A stretch of 64,000 nucleotides of DNA from assembly GCA_000531095.1 (NCBI GenBank), contig HG799462.1, forward strand, positions 55,370 through 119,369. Direction: 5' to 3'. This document shows positions 25,398 through 34,429 of the stretch, piece by piece; the first letter of the stretch is position 1, and each line of letters begins with the position of its first letter. A program made the position numbers and the translations under genes. Below the pieces are notes generated by a model. It saw only the letters and a list, made by a program, of their open reading frames with translations. It was not told the DNA's origin and ran no database searches. This DNA comes from Gemmata massiliana (GTDB taxonomy: Bacteria; Planctomycetota; Planctomycetia; Gemmatales; Gemmataceae).

Positions 25398-26723
25398 ATG
25401 CTCACCGTTCTCGGCACCCCGACCCGCTACTGTGACGGAATCTCGCGCCGGTCGTTTCTCAAGGCCGGGGCGCTCGGCGTCGGCGGGCTCACGCTCCCGA
25501 ACCTCATGCGCGCGGAAGCCGCGGTCGGGAAGAAGAGCCATAAGTCGGTCATCATGGTCTACCTGACCGGCGGGATGGCGCACCAGGACACGTTCGACCT
25601 GAAGCCGAACGGACCGGCCGAACTCAGGGGCGAGTTCAAGCCGATCGCCACGAACGTGCCCGGCATCCAGTTCGGCGAGCACCTGCCCAAGCTCGCGAAG
25701 TGCGCGGACAAACTCGCCGTCCTCCGCTCACTGGTCGGGCAGCGCGACGAGCACAGTTCGTGGCAGAGCTACACCGGCACCGTGATGGACGTCGCCAAGC
25801 GCGACAACAAGCCGCACTTCGGGAGCGTTGTGGCGCGGATGCAGGGCCAAACGGACCCGACCGTGCCGAGCTTCGTCGACCTCGCGCCCACGATGCAGCA
25901 CAAGCCCTACAACACGCCCGGCCCCGCGAACCTCGGGCGCTCGGCCGCGCCCGCGAAGGTCGACGGCGACGAACTCGCGGTGATGAAGAACCTCGCCGTG
26001 ACGCCCGGCGAACTCCAGGACCGTAAGGCGCTACTCGAACGAATGGATGCGTTCCGCAAGTCCGCGGGCCAGAGCAACAGCGTCAGCGCCGACACGTTCC
26101 ACGACCGCGCGTTCGACGTGCTGACGTCGAGCAAACTGGTGGAAGCGCTCGACGTGACAAAAGAACCCGAGCGCACGCGCCAGCGGTACGGGAAGGGTTC
26201 ACCCAAGCACCTCGGGGACGGCGCGCCGCAGTGGAACGACCAGCTCCTGATGGCCCGCCGACTCGTCGAAGCGGGGTGCCGCGTCGTGACGGTCGCCTAC
26301 GGGTTCTGGGACACGCACGGCAACAACTTCAAGTACCTGAAGGACCAGCTCCCGCTGTTCGACACCGGGATCTCGGCGCTGGTGGAAGACATTTACGCAC
26401 GCGGACTGGAGAACGACGTCACGGTGTGCGTGTGGGGCGAGTTCGGTCGCACCCCGAAAATCAACAAGGACGCGGGCCGCGACCACTGGGCCAGAGTGAA
26501 CTTCGCGCTGCTCTCCGGAGGCGGCATGAGGACGGGGCAGGTGATCGGCAGCACCGACAGCGCCGCGGGCGAAGCGAAGGACGACCCGGTCCCGTACCCG
26601 AGCGTACTCGCCTCGGTGTACAAGAACCTGGGCCTCGACCCGCACGCGATGGTTTACGACGTATCGAACCGTCCCAACCCGATCCTGCCCGGCGGAATTC
26701 TTCCGATCGACAAGCTGTACTGA
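25398..26723 (+). CDS. DUF1501 family protein, Tat-exported
   Basis: A 441-residue protein of the sulfatase/alkaline-phosphatase-like fold family that is multiplied in planctomycetes. A twin-arginine signal SRRSFLKAG (residues 16-24) is followed by a hydrophobic stretch. Family motifs include VIMVYLTGGMAHQDTFDLKP, VLRSLVGQRDEHSS, RRLVEAGCRVVTVAYGFWDTH and WGEFGRTPKINKDAGRDHW. DUF1501 genes normally travel with a DUF1549/DUF1553 cytochrome-type gene; none is adjacent here, so this is a solitary copy. Enzymatic role unknown. It is followed 24 bp later by a small secreted protein that may be co-transcribed. Confidence 0.92.
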   Translation: MLTVLGTPTRYCDGISRRSFLKAGALGVGGLTLPNLMRAEAAVGKKSHKSVIMVYLTGGMAHQDTFDLKPNGPAELRGEFKPIATNVPGIQFGEHLPKLAKCADKLAVLRSLVGQRDEHSSWQSYTGTVMDVAKRDNKPHFGSVVARMQGQTDPTVPSFVDLAPTMQHKPYNTPGPANLGRSAAPAKVDGDELAVMKNLAVTPGELQDRKALLERMDAFRKSAGQSNSVSADTFHDRAFDVLTSSKLVEALDVTKEPERTRQRYGKGSPKHLGDGAPQWNDQLLMARRLVEAGCRVVTVAYGFWDTHGNNFKYLKDQLPLFDTGISALVEDIYARGLENDVTVCVWGEFGRTPKINKDAGRDHWARVNFALLSGGGMRTGQVIGSTDSAAGEAKDDPVPYPSVLASVYKNLGLDPHAMVYDVSNRPNPILPGGILPIDKLY

Positions 26724-26747
26724 GCCGCATTCCACCGAGGCTTACTT

Positions 26748-27470
26748 ATGATTCGTGCCGCGGCCGCAGTCGCGTTCGTTGTTACCGCCGTCGGTGTCAG
26801 CGCGGCGCCGGTGCCGCCACCAACCGAAAAGGAACTGCTCGCAAAGTATTGGGGCAAGACCGAGGGTCAGGGCGAGTTTGAACTCGCGGGCAAGCAACTC
26901 ACGATGCGCACGGTCGGTCAACCGGCCCGCGGAATGCTTTACGGGAAAAACGCGAACATGCCCCGCGCCACGAAGCCCGTAACCGGTGACTTTGAAGTCA
27001 CCGTAAAGATCGGGGACGCGACCCCGCCGAACCCGAAGAACCAGCACGAAGACTCTTGGCCGGGGTCGCGAGCCGGGCTGATCGTTTCGGGCGACGGGTA
27101 CAGTATCGAGTTCCACCTGTACCAGTACTACACGAAGCGCAACGGTGAGGTACAGGATAAGCTGAACCGGGTCGTGTGGGTCGACACGTGGTTCCCGGGC
27201 GGCGGGGCGGGCAGTTCGCGGGAACAGGTTCCGGTGGGCAAGTCCACCTACCTTCGGATCACGCGCAAGGACAAGACTGTCTCCGTGTCGCACAGCTTCG
27301 ACGGCAAGGAATGGTCCGTGCCACACGTGCCGCGCCAGGATCTGGCGTTCCCGGACGAAGTGTCGGTAGGCGTGTTCTACGCCCACTCTACGTACCAGAT
27401 CGCAACGGCCACGTTCGACGAATTGACCGTCACGAAACCGAAAGCAGAGCCCAAAGACGCGGCGAAGTAA
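26748..27470 (+). CDS. Secreted concanavalin-like (DUF1349/3-keto-disaccharide hydrolase-like) protein
   Basis: A 240-residue protein with signal peptide (MIRAAAAVAFVVTAVGVSAAP). The mature part has the beta-sandwich pattern GDFEVTVKI, RAGLIVSGDGYSIEFHLYQY, YLRITRKDKTVSVSHSFDGK and SVGVFYAHSTYQIATATFDEL, which resembles DUF1349 and the laminin-G-like hydrolase domains common in planctomycetes. No catalytic residues can be assigned, so carbohydrate binding is as likely as hydrolysis. It lies 24 bp behind the DUF1501 gene and ends 13 bp before the convergent WD40 array. Confidence 0.7.
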   Translation: MIRAAAAVAFVVTAVGVSAAPVPPPTEKELLAKYWGKTEGQGEFELAGKQLTMRTVGQPARGMLYGKNANMPRATKPVTGDFEVTVKIGDATPPNPKNQHEDSWPGSRAGLIVSGDGYSIEFHLYQYYTKRNGEVQDKLNRVVWVDTWFPGGGAGSSREQVPVGKSTYLRITRKDKTVSVSHSFDGKEWSVPHVPRQDLAFPDEVSVGVFYAHSTYQIATATFDELTVTKPKAEPKDAAK

Positions 27471-27483
27471 CCCGCGAGTTTTC

Positions 27484-28347
27484 TCACGGGTCCAAGTCCC
27501 ACACGACCACGCGCCCGCTATCGCCCGCGACCGCGGCGCGGGCACCGTCGGGCGCAACGGCCACCGCGCGCAGCGGACCGACGTTCCACGCGAACGACCG
27601 CTCGCACGCCCACGTCGCGGTGTCCCACACGTGCGCCGTGCCCTCCTTACCCACAGTGACCATTCGGCGCCCGTCCGGGGTGAACGCCGCGTCCGTGTAA
27701 CCCTTCGTTTCAAGTTGTAGCTGCGTCATTTCGCGGGCAGAAGTAGCGTCCCACACGAACAGCGTGCGCCCGGCCGAGTACACGAGCGTGCGCCCGTCCG
27801 GGGCGAAGGCCAGCGCGAACGTGCCACTGGAAAACGCCCGCTGAGCGTCCGTCGCGAGCACCTCGAAGCTGTGAGCCGCGAGTAGGTGGAACCGCTTGGA
27901 GCCGAGTACCGCCAGCCGTTTACCGTCCGGCGACACCACACTGCGAGTAATCGCGCCGGATTCGAGTTCGACCTCGCCGTATGCGGAACCCGTTTCCAGG
28001 TCATACCGTCGAACCAGATCCTGGTACCCACCGTCCGCCACGAACGCGGTGCGCCCGTCCGGGGCCAGCGCGAACGACTGGCACCACGCCCCGCAGCGCC
28101 GCAACTCGGCCCCCGTATTCGCCGCGCGCACCGAAATGCCGCTCTGCCGGCACAGCACCGATCCACCCGGCCCGAACGCGAGCGAGAGCCCGAACCCGCA
28201 CTTGGCGCCCACGGTCCAGAGCCTGTGCCCGGTATCCGACCGGATCACTCGGCACCCGAGGTGGTACCCGCTCAGAGCCAGCGCCCGCCCGTCCGGGGCG
28301 AACGCCAGCGCGTCGATCTTCCGCGAATACGCCTCCCAGATCAGCAT
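27484..28347 (-). CDS. WD40-repeat protein (array copy 1)
   Basis: A 287-residue beta-propeller protein without signal peptide, made of about six to seven repeats of the form LALSGYHLG, FAPDGRTLVYSAG, FTPDGRRMVTVGKEGTAHVW and VAPDGARAAVAGDSGRVVVW. The first repeat is short, so the propeller could be closed by the N-terminal strand. Last of four related minus-strand genes. No partner domain (kinase, protease, sigma) is fused. Probably a cytoplasmic scaffold; function unknown. Confidence 0.8.
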   Translation of the reverse strand: MLIWEAYSRKIDALAFAPDGRALALSGYHLGCRVIRSDTGHRLWTVGAKCGFGLSLAFGPGGSVLCRQSGISVRAANTGAELRRCGAWCQSFALAPDGRTAFVADGGYQDLVRRYDLETGSAYGEVELESGAITRSVVSPDGKRLAVLGSKRFHLLAAHSFEVLATDAQRAFSSGTFALAFAPDGRTLVYSAGRTLFVWDATSAREMTQLQLETKGYTDAAFTPDGRRMVTVGKEGTAHVWDTATWACERSFAWNVGPLRAVAVAPDGARAAVAGDSGRVVVWDLDP

Positions 28348-28401
28348 CCGCGCACCGTGAAATTCGGAATCAATCCGCTCATGATATGCGCGAAAGACCG
28401 A

Positions 28402-29340
28402 TCAGACGTCTACGTCCCACACGACAACTTTGCCGCCCTCCGTTCCGGCCGCGGCGAGGGCGCCGCCCGGAGCGAACGCAACGGACACGAGCTTCCCCGC
28501 CTTCCAGTCGAAGGTGCGGAGTTGTTCGCGCTTCTCCGCGTCCCAAAACGTGACGGTGCCGTTCGTGCGCGCACACGCCACGATCCCGCGCGGGTGGACC
28601 GCGATGCACGTGACATACGGGCGCCCGGGGTGAACCAACTCGCCCGCGGTGGCGCCGGTGGTCGCGTCGAACATTTGCACCGTGCGGCCATCCGTGCGAG
28701 CGAGTAACTTCGTGCCGTCCGCGGTGAAAGCGAGTTGCTGAATCGGGCTGGCAGCGTCGGTGGGGATCGTAACAGCCAATTTACCACTCGTCGCATTCCT
28801 GACTTCAATTTGTCGAGACGGGTGGTCACTCGATCCGGTGGCGTACCCACTGCTAACAAAAGCCGCCCCCGTGCCATCGAACGTCAGTGCTGGCGTGTGG
28901 AGTGGATGAAATGCGTGTGGGCCTTCGAGCCAGAGCCGATGGAACGCTGATCCTTCGACCGCAAAGCACTCAGCGGCCTGGTACGCTCTCGACTGGCTCG
29001 TAACAAACGCCCGCGTACCATCCGCCGACAACGCAAAATCCGGCCACCCGAGCTTCGTTTGTGTGCGCGCGGCAACCTCACGCGAATTCACGTCGATGAT
29101 GGCAATGTTCGACTCGGCCTCGCCCGCAAGTAAATAGCGCCCGTCCGGAGTGAATGCGATCGCTCTGGCCGCATTGTGTTCTGCTACCTCGTGAAGCAAC
29201 ACACGGCTCCCGCTCGCCGCGTCCCACACTTCAACGTCACTCCGCACACCGAACGCCTCGCATGCTGCGGCGACCAACCCACTTGGGCCAATTGCGAGTA
29301 TATTCAGCGGGCGCGGCTTCTCGCTCTGAATGATTCGCAT
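28402..29340 (-). CDS. WD40-repeat protein (array copy 2)
   Basis: A 312-residue beta-propeller protein starting MRIIQSEKPRPLNILAIGPS, no signal peptide. Repeats include AIAFTPDGRYLLAGEAESN, DFALSADGTRAFVTS, QLAFTADGTKLLARTDGRTV and VAFAPGGALAAAGTEGGKVV. Gap of 54 bp to copy 1 and 32 bp to copy 3 suggests one transcript. It shares the C-terminal repeat design with its neighbours but has diverged elsewhere. Confidence 0.8.
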   Translation of the reverse strand: MRIIQSEKPRPLNILAIGPSGLVAAACEAFGVRSDVEVWDAASGSRVLLHEVAEHNAARAIAFTPDGRYLLAGEAESNIAIIDVNSREVAARTQTKLGWPDFALSADGTRAFVTSQSRAYQAAECFAVEGSAFHRLWLEGPHAFHPLHTPALTFDGTGAAFVSSGYATGSSDHPSRQIEVRNATSGKLAVTIPTDAASPIQQLAFTADGTKLLARTDGRTVQMFDATTGATAGELVHPGRPYVTCIAVHPRGIVACARTNGTVTFWDAEKREQLRTFDWKAGKLVSVAFAPGGALAAAGTEGGKVVVWDVDV

Positions 29341-29372
29341 GGCGCTCGCCGTTCGTCCGCTCGTTTCGCGTT

Positions 29373-30323
29373 TCAGATGTCCACGTCCCAGACGATCACT
29401 TTACCCGTGTCGCTCCCGGCCGCGGCGAGCGTACCGTCGGGGGAGAAAGCAACGGAGCGCACGCGGCCGATGTCCCACGTGTACGTGTGCTCGACCTTCC
29501 AGGTGGTGGTGTCGTACACCTTCACGGTTGCGTCGTTACTGGTCGCCGCGAGGTACTTGCCCGACGGGTGAAACGCGGCCCCTGTAAAGTGGCGCCGGGT
29601 GTCGCTCCGGACCTCGCGCGGGGCGCTCAGAGTTTCGGTCGACCAAATGTTAATGATGTGCGCGCGGCACGTCACAAAAGTGTGCGAATCCGGCGCGAAC
29701 GCGAGCGCGGGGATCGTTCCGGCCGGGAGCTTCGCGAACCGGAGCACTTCGTCTATTTTTACGGACCGCAGGCTCACGCGGAGCGGCTGAATCGTCCACG
29801 TGATGCGGTCGCGGACGCCGGTCAGCGTCACGAACGTTTTCCCGTCCGGGCTGGTCCGAATCAGGGCCGTGTCGAGCGCCTCGCGGGACCGGGACGAGAT
29901 CCGTTCGAGTGGCGCACCCCACACCGGGTTCAGTGGCTTCTTCGCACGCCAGCGGTAGCGCCGCATCTGGTAGCCGTCGGCCGTTCGCGCGTGGGCGATG
30001 CACGACCCGCCGTCCGGAGTCATCGCCAGCGGGTTCAGCCACTCGTGGTAGGTTGAGGTGGGGTGAAGCTGGATCGTTTCCGCGTTCGTGTCGATCACCG
30101 CGAGCGAGTGATTGGCGCAGGTGAAGCACAACGGTTCGGTGGGGTGGAAGGCACTCGGCGAATCGAGGAACTGGATCTGCCCGGTGTAGCGCCCCCACTT
30201 GCGGCCGGAGTGGACTTCCCACATCTCCAGTCCGCGGTCCCCGCCCCCGGCGGCGAGGAGTTTCCCGTTCGGAGAGAACGCGAGTTCGGTTACGTCTCCA
30301 GGTGCTCCAGTTAAGACGAGCAT
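29373..30323 (-). CDS. WD40-repeat protein (array copy 3)
   Basis: A 316-residue beta-propeller protein (MLVLTGAPGDVTELAFSPNG at the start) ending in the repeats VAFSPDGTLAAAGSDTGKVI. Its 3' third is strikingly close to that of copy 4: about 70 bases around 29501-29570 differ at only about three positions from 30873-30942, and HFTGAAFHPSGKYLAATSND is shared almost unchanged, while the 5' two thirds have diverged. This uneven similarity suggests recombination between copies. Confidence 0.8.
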   Translation of the reverse strand: MLVLTGAPGDVTELAFSPNGKLLAAGGGDRGLEMWEVHSGRKWGRYTGQIQFLDSPSAFHPTEPLCFTCANHSLAVIDTNAETIQLHPTSTYHEWLNPLAMTPDGGSCIAHARTADGYQMRRYRWRAKKPLNPVWGAPLERISSRSREALDTALIRTSPDGKTFVTLTGVRDRITWTIQPLRVSLRSVKIDEVLRFAKLPAGTIPALAFAPDSHTFVTCRAHIINIWSTETLSAPREVRSDTRRHFTGAAFHPSGKYLAATSNDATVKVYDTTTWKVEHTYTWDIGRVRSVAFSPDGTLAAAGSDTGKVIVWDVDI

Positions 30324-30746
30324 GGGCGGCCTCGGTCACAGATCCATGTTCTCAGTGACAGTGTTGCGCGTCGCGCTGTCAGCGCGGTTCGCCCCGTCAG
30401 GGAGAGGATTGAATTGCGCAAAACGCGCCCGTTTCTTCTTCAACAGGCGGTGCACTGGCAAAATTTAGTTGCGCGCCCGTGTGGTGCGAACCGGGCGCCG
30501 AATAAATCAGTGCGAGTATCAGCAACCACTTCAAGTGAACGGATCGCTCCCGCGCACGTGGTGGTACTGTGACATGCGGTCCCGGAACAACAAATAGGAC
30601 GCAAGTTCCGCGCGAGTTTTTACTTCGCAACGGCCTGTTGAGGTACCAGATTAATTTCGGCGAACGGATACCGCGTGCCCGTTAATTGCGCCGTCACATA
30701 ATTGCATAGAATCGCTTTCTATTCACCGGGGCGGCTCCGCGTGCGC
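30324..30746. other. Gap between WD40 copies 3 and 4
   Basis: A 423-bp stretch with no coding potential that I can support. It has lower GC and no clear terminator hairpin. It probably contains the promoter for copies 3, 2 and 1 on the minus strand. Confidence 0.4.
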
Positions 30747-31664
30747 TCAAAGGTCCACGTCCCAAACAACGACTTTGCCCGCATCTCCCCCCGCGGCCGC
30801 AAGTGTACCATCGGATGAGAACGCGATGCTCCTCATGCGCCCGATGTTCCAGGTGAACGTGCGCGATAATTCCCAGGTGGTGGTGTCGTACACCTTCACT
30901 GTCGCGTCGTTACTGGTCGCGGCGAGGTACTTGCCCGACGGGTGGAACGCGACGCCCGTAAAATGTCTTCGGCCGCTGTTTTTCAGAACCGCGGCGGGTT
31001 TCGAGAGGTCTTCTACGGACAGAACAATGACCCGCGCGTTCAACAGCCCCACCAAGAGTTGACCATCGGGCGAAGCGACCGGCGAGAACCAATCGATTTC
31101 CGGGCCTTCAACTGCGGTCAGAACTTCACCCGTTGTGACCGAACGAACGACGTATCGGAACACGCTCCGGAGGAGATTTTGATCCCACCAACTTTCAGTT
31201 AGCACGAAGCGATCGTCTGCCACGCACGTCACACTCCCCCGCGTATGCCGTTCGAGCTCCCACGACCACAAAATGGGGTGCGAGGGTTCGCCTAACGAAC
31301 GGCACCCGACCCACCCGGCGGGCGAACCGCGGTTATTTTGTGCAACGATAAGGTGGTGCCCGTCAGCAGCCAAGTCGAAGCCGCAACTGAATCGCTCCCA
31401 CAGTTCGATCTGTTGCAACGTACCGTCGGCAACTCCCGTGACGTTCACAGTGCTGTGCGCCGTTAGAAGGTACCGACCGTCGGGAGTAATTCGCACTCGT
31501 TGCACACACCCGAGGTGCGAGAACGTTCGACGAGAGCCGGTGCCCGGCAGATCACGCCAAAGAAACGTCCCGTTGTAACTCGAAGTGAGTAATGACAGCC
31601 CGTCTGGTAAGAACGTTACCAAATCAATTCTTTCGCGCTCGCCCTTCTTTCGCAGCACGATCAC
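30747..31664 (-). CDS. WD40-repeat protein (array copy 4, nearest panB)
   Basis: A 305-residue beta-propeller protein (MIVLRKKGERERIDLVTFLP) with repeats such as FLPDGLSLLTSSYNGTFLW, ITPDGRYLLTAHSTVN, VASPDGQLLVGLLNARVIV, AFHPSGKYLAATSNDATVKV and AFSSDGTLAAAGGDAGKVVV. It begins only 8 bp after the stop of panB on the same strand, so it is likely read from the panB promoter. No signal peptide. Confidence 0.8.
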   Translation of the reverse strand: MIVLRKKGERERIDLVTFLPDGLSLLTSSYNGTFLWRDLPGTGSRRTFSHLGCVQRVRITPDGRYLLTAHSTVNVTGVADGTLQQIELWERFSCGFDLAADGHHLIVAQNNRGSPAGWVGCRSLGEPSHPILWSWELERHTRGSVTCVADDRFVLTESWWDQNLLRSVFRYVVRSVTTGEVLTAVEGPEIDWFSPVASPDGQLLVGLLNARVIVLSVEDLSKPAAVLKNSGRRHFTGVAFHPSGKYLAATSNDATVKVYDTTTWELSRTFTWNIGRMRSIAFSSDGTLAAAGGDAGKVVVWDVDL

Positions 31665-31672
31665 GACTCACC

Positions 31673-32479
31673 TCACCGGAACGTGTGCTCCGCCGCCGGA
31701 AAGCTCCCGTCGCGCACTTCGCGGCAGTACGACTCCACGGCCGTCTTCACTGCGGCACCGAGATCCGCGTAGCGCTTCGCGAACTTCGGTTTGAAGTCCG
31801 GGTACAGCCCGAGCATGTCGTGGAACACCAGCACCTGACCGTCGCAGTTCGGTCCCGCGCCGATGCCGATGGTCGGGATTGTTACTGCGGCTGTCAGTTT
31901 CGCCCCCAAATCGGCCGGGACGCTCTCCACTACCACCGCGAACCCGCCCGCTTCCTCCACCGCGGCGGTGTCGGCGAGGAGTTGGTCCGCGTCGCGTTGC
32001 ACTTTGAAGCCGCCCATCTGGTGAACGGATTGTGGCGTCAGCCCGACGTGCCCCATCACCGGGATGCCCGCTTCGACGCACGCCCGGATCGCGGGCCGCA
32101 TCCGCACGCCGCCTTCGAGCTTCACTGCATGCGCGCCGGCTTCCTTCATGAGCCGCCCTGCGCTGCGAACGGCCTGGCGCGGACTCACTTGGTACGTCAT
32201 GAACGGCAGGTCCACTACAACCAGCGCCCGCCGCGCCCCGCGCATGACACACTTAGTGTGATAAATCATCTCGTCGAGCGTGACCGGAAGCGATGTCGGG
32301 TGCCCCTGCACCACCATCCCGACCGAATCGCCGACGAGAATGCAATCGACTCCGGCTTCGTCACACAATCGGGCAGAAACGTAATCGTAAGCCGTGACAA
32401 CGGCGAGTTTTGCACCGCGTGCCTTCGCCGAACGGAATTCGGGAACGGTGATCTGCTTGGAGGGAGTCACTGCGCTCAT
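31673..32479 (-). CDS. panB: 3-methyl-2-oxobutanoate hydroxymethyltransferase (ketopantoate synthase)
   Basis: First step of pantothenate and CoA synthesis: adds a hydroxymethyl group from methylene-THF to alpha-ketoisovalerate. The 268-residue product has the TIM-barrel signatures VVTAYDYVSARLCDEAGVD, ILVGDSVGMVVQGHPTSLPV (metal-binding Asp), GAHAVKLEGG (Lys), PVMGHVGLTPQSVH and VESVPADLG (catalytic Glu). Length matches E. coli PanB. No other pantothenate gene is adjacent; a WD40 gene follows on the same strand. Confidence 0.95.
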   Translation of the reverse strand: MSAVTPSKQITVPEFRSAKARGAKLAVVTAYDYVSARLCDEAGVDCILVGDSVGMVVQGHPTSLPVTLDEMIYHTKCVMRGARRALVVVDLPFMTYQVSPRQAVRSAGRLMKEAGAHAVKLEGGVRMRPAIRACVEAGIPVMGHVGLTPQSVHQMGGFKVQRDADQLLADTAAVEEAGGFAVVVESVPADLGAKLTAAVTIPTIGIGAGPNCDGQVLVFHDMLGLYPDFKPKFAKRYADLGAAVKTAVESYCREVRDGSFPAAEHTFR

Positions 32480-32666
32480 GAGAAGCTCCAGAAATACCCA
32501 CCGCCCAGTTCCCGGAAAGGGGAAGAGAGTAACTTCGGTCCGCGCCTGGGCTTGTGAAGGCGCGGGGCGGTTGGGTCTTCGCGTTCTTGCCCCATTGTAC
32601 TGTGTTGGATTTCCCCCGCCTCGGCGGTATCTGGGGTAGAATGCTCTTGTTCACTGGGAGAACGCC

Positions 32667-33149
32667 ATGAGCATCGCCGAAGCCCCCGTCACACCGAAGC
32701 CCTCCACCGTTGATCCCGCGCCGGGCAAAGGCATTGTGCTTTACGACGGCATGTGTGCGTTGTGCCAGCGCGGGGTTCGCATGCTGAAGGGACTCGACTG
32801 GCTCAACCGATTGCACTTCCAGGATTGCCGCGACAAAGCGCACTGGCCGCCGTCCGCGGTACCGCTCGAAATGAAGCGGTTGCTCGAAGAAATGCACGTC
32901 GTGACGCCCGATCGTCAGCGCGCTCCGGCCGGGTACCGGGCGTTTCAGTGGATGGCGTGGCGCCTGCCGCTCACGATCCCGTTCGCGCCACTCATGTACA
33001 TTCCCGGCGTAACCTGGCTCGGGAACAAGATTTACCTGTGGGTAGCCCGGAACCGTTACGACCTGGTGCCGTGTCACGACGGCGCGTGCCAGCTCGATTT
33101 GAAGAAAATGGCGGCCCAAAAGGGGGCGGAATCGGGAGACAGAAAGTAA
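32667..33149 (+). CDS. DCC-family thiol-disulfide oxidoreductase (DUF393)
   Basis: A 160-residue protein of the DUF393/DCC family. The name-giving motif is present as VLYDGMCALCQRGVRMLKGLD near residue 30, with the paired cysteines of a thioredoxin-like fold. The middle has RAPAGYRAFQWMAWRLPLT and YIPGVTWLGNKIYLWVARNRY, as in typical members. The C-terminus adds CHDGACQLDL with two more cysteines. Cytoplasmic or membrane-associated; substrate unknown. Confidence 0.85.
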   Translation: MSIAEAPVTPKPSTVDPAPGKGIVLYDGMCALCQRGVRMLKGLDWLNRLHFQDCRDKAHWPPSAVPLEMKRLLEEMHVVTPDRQRAPAGYRAFQWMAWRLPLTIPFAPLMYIPGVTWLGNKIYLWVARNRYDLVPCHDGACQLDLKKMAAQKGAESGDRK

Positions 33150-33233
33150 CAGGTGTGGGAAGATACGTTAGCCCGCGCCGTATGTTGACTCTTCTGGCTT
33201 TCTGTTTTCCGACTTCTGATAAGGCTCCTCCAA

Positions 33234-34238
33234 ATGTCCCGCCGTTTTGTCGATCAGCTCCGCGACGGAGATAACCTCGAAGACGTCTATTTGGTCACGG
33301 ACAAGCAACTCCGCGCGAACCGGAACGGCAATCCCTACCTCCTTTTGGAACTGCGGGACCGCACCGGGGGGATTCAGGGGCGTATGTGGAACGCGGGCGA
33401 CCACATCGCCCGGGGGTTCGATCCGGGCGACTTCCTGTTCGCCACCGGCAAAGTGCAGATGTTCCAGGGCGCGCTCCAGGTGATCCTCACCTCGGTGGAG
33501 CGAGTGGAATCGCAAAAGGTCGAGTTCACTGACTTCCTGCCGCAAACCGAGCAGAGCATCCCGAAGCTCACGGAGCGGCTCCGAAATTACCTGCTGCGGC
33601 TCGGTAACCCGCACCTGCGGGCGCTCGCCGAGTGCTTCCTGATGGACGACGCTTTCATGCGTGCGTTCTCCACCTGTCCGGCCGGGGTGAAGTTGCACCA
33701 CGCCTACGTAGGCGGGTTGCTCGAACACACGCTCTCCATGATGGACGCGGCCGACAAGGTGTTGCCGCTCTACCCCGTTGTGGACCGCGACCTCGTGCTG
33801 ATGGGGATCTTCCTGCACGACGCCGGAAAGACTCGGGAGCTGACGTTCTCCCGCGCCTTCGGGTATTCCGATGAGGGACAGTTGGTCGGCCACATCCCCA
33901 TCGCGGTGGCGATGCTGGCGGAAACCGCAACGCGGGTGCCGGACCTGACCGGAGAACCGTTCCCGCGGGAACTAATGCTCCGCATCCAGCACATGATTTT
34001 GAGCCACCACGGGGAACTGTCCTACGGCAGCCCAAAGGTGCCGATGACCCCGGAAGCGATGCTGTTGCACCTGATCGATCTCATGGACACGCGGATGCAC
34101 ATGGTGCTGCGCGACCTGAAGGACGACCGCAACAACCCGACCGCGTGGACGCCGTACAACCACAACCTCGGCCGCCGCATTTACAAGGGCGGCGCCCACG
34201 GCGACCTCTACGGCGAGGGCGGCGGGGGTTACGACTAA
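33234..34238 (+). CDS. 3'-5' exoribonuclease YhaM-like (OB fold plus HD domain)
   Basis: A 334-residue protein. Residues about 15-95 are an OB-fold nucleic-acid-binding domain (PYLLLELRDRTGGIQGRMWN). Residues about 140-300 are an HD metal-dependent hydrolase domain with KLHHAYVGGLLEHTLSMM, GIFLHDAGKTREL and MILSHHGELSYGSP. This is the order of Bacillus YhaM, which trims RNA and DNA 3' ends. It lies upstream of RNase R in the same direction, making a local RNA-decay pair; the gap between them is bounded by REP-like palindromes. Confidence 0.88.
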   Translation: MSRRFVDQLRDGDNLEDVYLVTDKQLRANRNGNPYLLLELRDRTGGIQGRMWNAGDHIARGFDPGDFLFATGKVQMFQGALQVILTSVERVESQKVEFTDFLPQTEQSIPKLTERLRNYLLRLGNPHLRALAECFLMDDAFMRAFSTCPAGVKLHHAYVGGLLEHTLSMMDAADKVLPLYPVVDRDLVLMGIFLHDAGKTRELTFSRAFGYSDEGQLVGHIPIAVAMLAETATRVPDLTGEPFPRELMLRIQHMILSHHGELSYGSPKVPMTPEAMLLHLIDLMDTRMHMVLRDLKDDRNNPTAWTPYNHNLGRRIYKGGAHGDLYGEGGGGYD

Positions 34239-34243
34239 ACACT

Positions 34244-34274
34244 GGCAAACGACCGGCGCGAGCCGACCGGTTGT
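34244..34274 (+). repeat. REP-like palindrome, copy a
   Basis: GGCAAACGACCGGCGCGAGC followed by CGACCGGTTGT. Starts 6 bp after the YhaM-like gene and is inverted relative to copy b at 34396, so the two bracket the gap before rnr. Confidence 0.65.
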
Positions 34275-34395
34275 ACTTCTGAAGCGGTGAGATTTGACTT
34301 CGCGACACGGGTTAGAAGCCGTGTTACGATAAAAAAGACTTCCACCGTTTCGGTACACCGGCGAGCCCTTGTACTCTGCCGCAGTCGTTCGCCTT

Positions 34396-34423
34396 ACCAG
34401 CCGGCTCACGCCGGCCGTTCGCC
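34396..34423 (-). repeat. REP-like palindrome, copy b, immediately before the rnr start
   Basis: ACCAGCCGGCTCACGCCGGC followed by CGTTCGCC, the reverse complement of the copy a consensus. It ends 6 bp before the ATG of rnr, in the place where a ribosome binding site would be expected. Confidence 0.7.
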
Positions 34424-34429
34424 AAATCT

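Noticed and set aside
31592-32557. Plus-strand frame across panB
   Set aside because: Shadow of panB, whose minus-strand product has all family motifs.
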